From Pseudofabraea citricarpa (Eukaryota; Ascomycota; Leotiomycetes; Helotiales; Dermateaceae): 64,000 nt of DNA. The stretch is from assembly GCA_029641185.1 (NCBI GenBank), contig JAPWGK010000012.1, positions 124,001 through 188,000 of the forward strand. Reading direction: 5' to 3'. The notes beneath the pieces are model-generated. The model was not told where the DNA came from. It worked only from the letters and a program-made list of their open reading frames with translations, and made no database searches. This document shows positions 56,949-64,000 of the stretch, piece by piece. Made by a program: the position numbers and the translations under genes. How positions within the stretch are numbered: the stretch's first letter is position 1; every line of letters begins with the position of its first letter.

Positions 56949-57768
56949 CTACTTATCCTTCTTTGGGACCCCATCGGCTTGTGTGGCAGAGTACTTGTCG
57001 CTCAGGCTGCTGTACTCCTTATTCAAGCCCTCGGCCTGCTTCTTCAAGGTTTGGAGATCACGGTCCTTCTCAGCAAGCTCCTTCTTTAGGCGACCAATCT
57101 CACCAGCATTGCCGGCATTCTCAAGCTTCTCACTCTGCTTTCCGCCAGTCTTTGGGTCACCTTCGTACTTCTTGACCTTCTCCTCGAGACGGAGGACATC
57201 GAGGATCATGGTGTAGGTTCGGTTCAGGATCAAAGAGAGGAAGAGAGTGAAACCGCACAGGTACATGTTGCGCTGAGAGTAGAACTTTCGTGCTTGGACT
57301 TCCATACGCTCATGACCTAGGACACCGCCTCTGTTGCTGCATTAGTCTTAGGATTGAGTTTGGACCGCAATGGAGGAGAAACTAACCCTTGATTGCTGTC
57401 TCGGGCCTCGGCCAACTCGACCTGAACGCGGTAAACGCGGTTGACGCTGTCAATGAACAGGATGAGGATGAAGATGAAGGTAATTTTCATTCCATATTGT
57501 AGCTTGGCCACTATGGGGCTCTCGCTTCTGTGGGGTTCGTGAGCAGGTGCGTGCTTCAGGAGAGGGACTCGGCGTACATGAAAGTGAAAAGCTTTCGGCG
57601 GACGGTGAAAGGAAGAGGCACAATGAGTGCGCAGAATATCACCATCTCAGTGACGAGAAGCATAAACACCTAGGGCTACATCAGTATACTGTCCGAGTTC
57701 GCGATTGCCCGGATGCGTCAGGAACAGCGCAGGTATAGAGTACTCACAAGACTGTAGTAGAGAGTCAT
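56949..57768 (-). CDS. BAP31/Yet-family ER membrane protein
   Basis: Exons 57768-57748, 57669-57578, 57527-57387 and 57330-56949 give 211 residues; exon 1 codes only MTLYYSL. Three membrane helices are visible: LVFMLLVTEMVIFCALIVPLP (in part), ITFIFILILFIDSVNRVY and MYLCGFTLFLSLILNRTY. Between them are the family marks FTFISESPIVAKLQYGMKI and GHERMEVQARKFYSQRN. The C-terminus is a cytosolic coiled coil (LRLEEKVKKYEGD, GRLKKELAEKDRDLQTLKKQAE) ending VPKKDK, a KKxx-like ER-retrieval signal. Members such as yeast Yet1/Yet3 and human BAP31 help sort membrane proteins leaving the ER. Splice joins are all in frame and supported by the family sequence. Confidence 0.9.
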
Positions 57769-58330
57769 CTTGAATTGTATTCACTACCTCGAGGGGCTCG
57801 TTGTGGAAAAGGTGTCCTGTTCAGTGAAAATCAGCTCTGTTGACATGCGACCTTTGCTAAAACCACCTGGAGGTATTTGCAAGCTTCGTAGAGTTCGAAT
57901 GGAGGACTTACGATAGATTCCGATGCGGATCTGAAGCCTATCTTCTGGCTTTTGTTTGGTGTTGTGTGGTTGTTGAGTAAAGCAGAAAGCAGGAGGAAGC
58001 GGATCGTGTCCAGGTGGATAAAGCAGCTGCTGAAGCTTCCAGCACAACGTCATCAGCCACAAGCCGCCTCAGTGGCCTTTCCGTTCCAAGGCACGCAAGG
58101 CATCAGGAGCTTTGGCCAACTGCAGGGGTGTTATCACGTGTCGAGTCGCGTGCTATTGAGAGTCACGAGAGTATTATCTTCTTGGAGAGGTCAGAGATTC
58201 AAATGGTTGTAATTTTGTGTTTTGCTATGACCAGTATCAGATGGTATAATGCATAAGATACCTGGGTCCGTTTTTATCCAATTCAATGCAATGCAATTCC
58301 CCTCAACGCCATTCCAATGCCCTTTTCAAA
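57769..58330. other. upstream of the BAP31-like gene and 3' flank of the Dus3 gene
   Basis: Intergenic stretch of about 560 bases; no gene or site recognised. Confidence 0.4.
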
Positions 58331-60789
58331 TCATCCCTCGGCCTGGATTTCATAACTATTCGACTTATGCTTGGGCTGGAACTTGAAATCTTTATGAGCT
58401 GGACCCAAGAACATTTCACTGTCGGCATATTAGTAAGCTGCCATGTCATTCAAAGGGATAGGCATACCTGATCTTGATCCAGTCCAGGTAGTTGTCGCTA
58501 GCGAGCAAAGTCTCCAAGTCATCTCTCCCTCTGTATGACGGGGCTCTATCCTGCAGGCTTGGTGGTAAGTGCTCCAAAATGCCTACGGGAACATATCGGT
58601 GTGCAAAACTAAGCCATTCGAGTAAGAAACGTCTTGTCTGTCCAACGCCCTGTTCATCCGAACCCCAAGCTTCAAGACCAAATCTAGCGAACTTCTCGAC
58701 GTATCCGAGACGTTGACTTGAAGATTTATCCAAATACTGACCCTTCTCAATCTCCTCGAATATCCAAGGCTTAATAAGAGCACCACGTGCAACCATTACG
58801 GAATCAACTCCCGAATCGCGAATATGGTCTTGGTAATCAATGTGAGAGTAACAGTCTCCGTTACCAATAAAATAAATCTTTCCATCAGGCGCATTAGGAA
58901 GAGTCCGTGCATCAGGTTCTTGAATCGTGTCGGTAATGGCACTCTTTTTATCGTTGTACGACTTTACCAGAGCTGCACATTCGGCAATATAACTCCAGTC
59001 TGCACTTCGAGTATATCTTTGCTGTCTGCTACGACCATGCAAGGTGATGGCAGCACACCCAGGAGCTCCCAATCGGTTTTCTCTGGCAGAACCTCCGAAG
59101 GCTAGACGCTCAATGGTCTTATCAGCCGTGGGCTTGTTATCCTTGGTTCCCATTCTAATCTTAGCTGTGATCGGAACGTCTCCAGAAACAACATTCATGC
59201 CTCTAATCATCTTCTCGAGCTTTGATGGTGCGTCAAGCAAGGCAGATCCAGCACCAGTCTTGTATACGAGGTCGATCGGGCATCCACAGTTCAGATCAAT
59301 TAATCGAAGGTGAGGAATAAGTGCAGTCAACGCTTCTGCTGCTCTAAGTGCTTCGGGTACTCTATTGGCAGACACTTGAGCACCAAACTTCAAATCCTTG
59401 GAGTTATCATAGGATTGGACAACCGAGTTAGACCCCGGCGCAAAACGTGGTGGTGTTACTTCACTCTCATGTGCTTTCATCAGTGCCCACTCGGACTTTT
59501 GACCTTGCAGTAATGGAAGCGTCATGGCCATTTCGGAATAGGTGATCTGAGCCCCAAATTCTACACACATTCTCCGGAAGGGAAGATTGCCTTGGGTAGT
59601 CAGAGGTGCAAGTACAGGAGTTTCCGCGCCGAAATAGATCTTTCTCTTTTCTGATGGTAACAGCGGAGGGTCCGTAAATTGCGCACGATTCTCCTCTCGA
59701 TCAACGTCGCCGCCATCTCTCTTCCGCTGTGATACTTTGTCGATCTCTCTGCTGTCTTGCTCAAGCCAAGCCGTATACTTGTCTGCCTTTTCGAGTTTCA
59801 TTTGTCTCCTGGATAAATTCAACTTTTCTTGTGTCCGTACCACATTGACCACCCCAACTCGAGTATCCTCCTCCCCTGGCGCAGTCGGTACAACTCGTGC
59901 GGTGTCTTCGATCAAGATCAATTCTTTTCTGCCGTCCTCTCTAGTGATTTCTTGCGAGTGACTGGCCGCAAAACGACACTTCCAACCCGCAAAGCACTTT
60001 CCGTTGGCCTCCCAGACAGGACATTTTCCTTCGAAAGTTGTCAGATCACCTCGTTTGCCGTCCGCAAGATATTTTCTCAGATCGTGACAGAATGTACATT
60101 TCTCTCCAAATCGGCAGTCCTTGGGCGAGAATTCTGAAGAATTGGCCCGGCTAACACACAACTTGATCGCATCGTTTGACGACCCGAATTGGCGTGCACT
60201 GTTTTGACCCTTCTTCTTGTCTTTCTTCTTGTTTCCTCCACCATTGTCTCTCGCGTCTCTCGAGTTTCTCGAATCTCGGCCCTCGGCAGCATCATCGTCG
60301 TCGTTTTGGTTTCGAGTACCGGCGTGAGCGATGAGGTATCTACGAGAAGGTCAATGATGTTATTTGTCGACATGCGAAGTGGCAGAATTGAGGTGCTACC
60401 AATATCCACGAAATCGATGTAGAATACTTAAAATGGAAACACAAAATCCAGATGACTTACTCTGGTTTCACCAAGGCCATGCCCTTGACCTTGTCCCTCG
60501 CATCAGTTTTGGCAGACCCATCTTCTGCAATGCCATTCTTGCTTGTGCTGGTGCCGGCAACTTCGATGCTCTCTGATGTGGGGTCAATCCTCACTCGTTT
60601 GGTAGCAGGCTCTGTTGAATCTGCAGCCTGGGTCTGGCCATTGACCTGATTCTCTGCCTTTTCTGCCTTTGTGACTGCCGAGTCCTCGGAGAAAATAGGC
60701 TGTGCAACAGGCAATTGAGTGCCGTCTCCGTCCAATGGACGTTTCAATGATTGTGTGGCCTCGACGGGCATGGGCGTCTCTTCCGTCAT
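58331..60789 (-). CDS. DUS3: tRNA-dihydrouridine(47) synthase Dus3
   Basis: Exons 60789-60461, 60339-58468 and 58418-58331 give 762 residues. After a disordered N-terminus come the CCCH-type zinc fingers of Dus3 ([11 protein letters not shown] and [22 protein letters not shown]). Next is the FMN-binding TIM barrel: [39 protein letters not shown] with the catalytic Cys, [48 protein letters not shown]. The last exon supplies [24 protein letters not shown], the conserved end of the family (quoted in part). The enzyme reduces uridine 47 of tRNAs with NADPH. Without the last intron the frame would end at a false stop at 58446. The start at 60789 is preferred over an open extension upstream. Confidence 0.93.
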
Positions 60790-61588
60790 GTTGCGGTAAG
60801 GTGGTACGGCAGAGGAGGAGGGGCTGTTGTGTTTAGGTTGATCAATGAAGAAGCTTCTTTTCGGTCCCTCAATTTTTATCGCGAGGGCCGTTATCTTAGC
60901 GTCGGTCGATAATAGCAACCCAGCACTTTCGATAAAGCTGTCTTTCGTGGTTATTGTTGAAAGCATGTAACAATCGTATCAGCTTTAAAGCATGGAGCTG
61001 TTGTACAGCTTGTGACAGTTCCAAAAGCAAAGGCGCCAAAAAGTATATGATCGCTATCAAGCTCATACTCACCATCTGGTCCAAAACTGCCAACAATTTC
61101 AGCCCAACAGCCTCGTCAATCTGTTCAGCCACTCCTGTGGCTCATACCCGGTTCCCGTCGTCAAAGCTGCACCTGGCATGCTCCTAGGAAGCTCGACTTC
61201 ATTCCAGCTGAAACCAAAGAAGAGCGAGACATTTCCGGTTCAGAAATCTTCAGTCTTGACGTAGGACCAAAGCCACATTGGTTGATGCAAATATTGGCAT
61301 GGGACACAGGCCCCCGCACATTTTGAGACTATTGGAATTCGCATCCCTCTCTTGCTTGTCGTCCGATATCTCCAATCACAAAGCCGATGATGCGTCTGCC
61401 GCTTGGGGTCATTAGAGTTTGAGTTGCAGGGGGATCGATATCTCTTCATGCGACGCTCCAACACCTGCATGCCGACGCAGCCCGCTGCTTTCTATCCGTC
61501 AAGCGTCTCTTGAGTGGTGCGCAGGTATTGCTTCCACGGACAATGCGAATAAGGAGCGTCACCGCAAAGATCACAAGGCGCATCCACA
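60790..61588. other. divergent promoter region with one unresolved small frame
   Basis: About 800 bases between divergent genes. On the minus strand 61132-60896 is open (AEQIDEAVGLKLLAVLDQM, then a GTGAGT donor at the next bases), which could be an exon of a small unrecognised gene. I could not build a full model. Confidence 0.3.
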
Positions 61589-63136
61589 ATGGCTGATTCA
61601 CCCAAGTCATTAGACAAATCTCGAACGCCTGTGAAGAGCAAGCTCGTTCGCTCGCAGAAGATCATACAGCTCTCCCCCACAGACTCACGACCGCAGGATA
61701 TACCAGAGGAATCTGAACCTCTCCTGGAGAATGTCCCTTCACGGAGCCATACACCTGGCCATCTATCCACCAAGAGTCAAGACAGACGGAAGAAGGCATC
61801 GGAGTTCGCTTTACGTCAACGATCACAGTCCCTGAACAAGTCTTCCAACCCGTCTCCATCGACACCAAAACCAGCTTCGCAGAGTAATGGAGATCTGCGA
61901 ATACCTGAAAGGCTGTCTCCGACCGCAGCTTCTACGCCGACCCCTGCATCTGCCAAAGATAGTCTTCAACGACCCCTCAACCTCCGATCTACGTCTGCCA
62001 TTGCTCCTAAGGCTATCAATATAGCATCGCCCGCTCCCCGAGGTACTCCAACCTTGGCCCAGAGACCGCCTCGCGGTCCGCATATACATTTTCCGCCTCT
62101 GCCCGATGCCAAAACCGCTCCGGATGTGCAGCCAGCTCCGGCGAGCGGCATGTACTGGTCGAAGGCTCCAGTGTCAGGGGCATCACATACGTCGCTGCGG
62201 GCACACACGACAACGTTGATCGGATCGAATATCTACATATTTGGTGGATGCGATTCGAGGTCGTGTTTTAACGAATTATACGTGCTGGATGCGGATTCCT
62301 TCCATTGGTCAACGCCTTATGTCTGCGGCGAGATACCTGTGCCGTTAAGGGCGATGACCTGTACCGCAGTAGGAAAGAAGCTGATCGTCTTTGGTGGAGG
62401 TGATGGGCCGGCATATTATAACGACATTTACGTTCTAGACACGGTTAATTTTAGGTGGAGCAAACCTAGGATAGGAGGCGATAAGGTTCCCAGCAAAAGG
62501 AGAGCACATACGGCCTGTCTCTATAAGAACGGCATCTACGTATTTGGTGGAGGCGATGGGGTCAGGGCATTAAATGATGTATGGCGACTCGACGTGAGCG
62601 ACGTGACCAAGATGAGCTGGAAACTGATCTCGGCACCAACGTCGTCGTCATCTGAAAAAGCAAATTCAGGAAAAGAAACCAAACCCAAAGCGCGCGGCTA
62701 CCACACAGCGAACATGGTCGGTAGCAAACTCATCATATTCGGTGGGAGTGATGGCGGCGAGTGTTTCCGTGACGTCTGGGTGTTCGACGTTGATACGTTA
62801 GTCTGGCGATCCGTCTCCATCGCTGTCTCCTACCCACGGCTCAGTCACACGGCAACGATTGTTGGCTCCTACCTCTTCGTGATAGGTGGTCATGATGGTG
62901 TGGAATACTCCAACGAAGTCCTCCTCTTGAATCTCGTTACTATGATCTGGGATAAGCGGAGGATATACGGGAAGGGCATGAGCGGACGAGGATATCACGG
63001 CTGCGTACTTCACGACAGCAGATTAGTAGTTACGGGTGGCTTCGACGGCGGCGAGGTGTTTGGCGATGTATACCTTCTAGAATTGGCCGTGCATGCATAC
63101 TACTCACAAATCTCACATTTCAGCATCGACGTCTGA
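61589..63136 (+). CDS. intronless kelch-repeat protein
   Basis: Single-exon gene of 515 residues. Residues 1-185 are disordered and rich in Ser, Pro and Lys, with many S/T-P sites, suggesting phospho-regulation. From about residue 190 a kelch propeller follows: IYIFGGCDSRSCFNELYVLD, LIVFGGGDGPAYYNDIYVLD, IYVFGGGDGVRALNDVWRLD, LIIFGGSDGGECFRDVWVFD, LFVIGGHDGVEYSNEVLLLN and LVVTGGFDGGEVFGDVYLLE; six blades in all, each with the GG pair and a following aromatic/acidic strand. No BTB, F-box or coiled coil is visible, unlike the kelch-BTB gene at 40130. It is probably a protein-binding scaffold, perhaps of the cell-polarity type; the role is not known. The absence of introns is unusual for this window. 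Confidence 0.85.
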   Translation: MADSPKSLDKSRTPVKSKLVRSQKIIQLSPTDSRPQDIPEESEPLLENVPSRSHTPGHLSTKSQDRRKKASEFALRQRSQSLNKSSNPSPSTPKPASQSNGDLRIPERLSPTAASTPTPASAKDSLQRPLNLRSTSAIAPKAINIASPAPRGTPTLAQRPPRGPHIHFPPLPDAKTAPDVQPAPASGMYWSKAPVSGASHTSLRAHTTTLIGSNIYIFGGCDSRSCFNELYVLDADSFHWSTPYVCGEIPVPLRAMTCTAVGKKLIVFGGGDGPAYYNDIYVLDTVNFRWSKPRIGGDKVPSKRRAHTACLYKNGIYVFGGGDGVRALNDVWRLDVSDVTKMSWKLISAPTSSSSEKANSGKETKPKARGYHTANMVGSKLIIFGGSDGGECFRDVWVFDVDTLVWRSVSIAVSYPRLSHTATIVGSYLFVIGGHDGVEYSNEVLLLNLVTMIWDKRRIYGKGMSGRGYHGCVLHDSRLVVTGGFDGGEVFGDVYLLELAVHAYYSQISHFSIDV

Positions 63137-64000
63137 GCAAGAGAAGAAAGAAAGAGAGAACATCAAAGACAAGACAAAGAACAAGAAGCAATGAAATCTT
63201 AGCGAGCGCGCGAGCGAGCCTGCAAAGAGCGAAAATGAAAGCGAACATCACCATCTGAGGGAATCCAGAAAGAAATACGTAGATGTATGTACCTCCTCAC
63301 ATGTCAGACCGGTTTTTCTTCTTCTTCTTATGATGGATGGATTGGGTGTGAGCGAAAGGAAAACGAGAGCCGGATGGCGAACGGGAATGAATGAAAAGGG
63401 AAAATATAAAAGTGGCCTTGGTCGGTTAGCCGGTTGGTCGGTCTAGGCAGGTGGTGTGGAAGCATTGGAGCGAAGGGGAGGGGGTATTTTTTTTTTGATG
63501 AGAGATATCTTTTTTTCATCATATACTTCTTTATTCCTTCTTCTCTTCTGGGCCTCTCTATCTTCCCCCGCCCTCTCTCTTTTATCTATATGTATGTATG
63601 TATCTGTTGAATGAACTAGCGATGATGAACTTTTTTTTTTCTTTTAGGGGGGGTGTTCTTCAGGACTGGAGCCTACCATTTTTCTTTTCTCTCTTCTTTC
63701 TTCTGGTTGGCGTCTTGTCGTTCTTGTTTTCTTTTGCTTCGCACGGGAGTAGGAGGGGGCCGGGAGTAAAGAGAAAACCTACTTTGATACACCTGTCTGT
63801 GTGCGTCTCCCTTTTTTTTCTTCTTCTTTTTTCTTTGTTTTTTTACTTTCGTCTTCTTTTCTTTGGGTATTTTGGACTTCGTGGGATTATATATGTATAT
63901 ACCTATTAAGAGAGTGAAGAAAGAGAGAGAGATACGCTGGAGAAATCAAATAAATAAGAAGAGCAAGAAGATGAGAAGACTATATAGCTTGGGGTATGTA
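63137..64000. other. 3' flank, poly-pyrimidine rich
   Basis: Downstream of the kelch gene; long T-rich tracts (for example 63486-63496, 63633-63645 and 63811-63845) and short GA/CT repeats. No gene recognised. Confidence 0.4.

Noticed and set aside
58446..58467. Dus3 ending at the in-frame stop 58446
   Set aside because: Reading through gives a non-family tail, whereas splicing at GTATGC/ACAG restores the conserved C-terminus down to 58331.
1..64000. CRISPR arrays, rRNA, prophage or bacterial operons
   Set aside because: No spaced repeats or ribosomal sequence seen; spliceosomal introns show the DNA is nuclear fungal. tRNA genes were looked for by eye and none was found, which does not exclude one.

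Overview
The window is nuclear DNA of a filamentous ascomycete (Pezizomycotina). Genes are spaced by 0.3-2.4 kb and carry many 45-60 base introns with GTAnGT-like donors, CTAAC/CTGAC branch sites and YAG acceptors. Recognisable fungal core genes are present (TFIIA large subunit, Cdc20, BAP31/Yet, Dus3, kelch-BTB). The gene families, and the mixture of plant-phenolic catabolism with DUF7918-like proteins, fit Leotiomycetes of the Botrytis/Sclerotinia type; that placement is inference from general resemblance. All multi-exon models were built by hand from splice signals and reading-frame continuity.

Layout. 0.7-7 kb: two APH/ChoK-type phosphotransferase genes (the second AIM9-like, with a probable mitochondrial presequence), an F-box-like gene and a small hypothetical gene. 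7.7-13.4 kb: one gene for an 1834-residue degenerate ankyrin-repeat protein with a C-terminal coiled coil. 13.4-15.8 kb: no gene seen. 15.8-33.1 kb: a block of catabolic genes, namely a CocE/X-Pro-type hydrolase, a small repeat protein, a pisatin-demethylase-like cytochrome P450, a CAO-1/RCO-type stilbene-cleaving dioxygenase, a Zn2Cys6 regulator, a divergently transcribed FAD phenol-type monooxygenase and a secreted tannase/feruloyl esterase. 34.5-45.3 kb: housekeeping genes (TFIIA large subunit, Cdc20, a kelch-BTB protein, a small acylated protein, a C2H2 zinc-finger gene), interrupted by a 448-bp MITE with perfect 29-bp terminal inverted repeats. 45.7-56.1 kb: five head-to-tail paralogues of a DUF7918-like nuclear-type protein. 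56.9-63.1 kb: BAP31/Yet, Dus3 and an intronless kelch gene.

How genes may work together. The 19.9-33.1 kb block has the parts expected for taking up and opening plant phenolics: a secreted esterase releases hydroxy-aromatic acids, a P450 and a flavin hydroxylase oxidise rings, a dioxygenase splits stilbenes such as resveratrol, and a Zn2Cys6 regulator sits inside, sharing a 0.8-kb divergent promoter with the monooxygenase. A CGG-N6-CCG site lies upstream of the dioxygenase. The clustering is seen; co-regulation and the pathway are inferred.

The most unusual structure is the five-gene array. All five genes have five exons with the same intron-phase series (1,2,1,0). All five proteins end in the same short cassette: a [IV]KRE SUMO-acceptor consensus, a basic stretch, and an I-D-[LC]-T SUMO-interaction-like motif followed by acidic residues. 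One copy uses a GC-AG intron at the position where its paralogues use GT-AG, and three copies each carry one 48-base intron that is open and in frame if retained.
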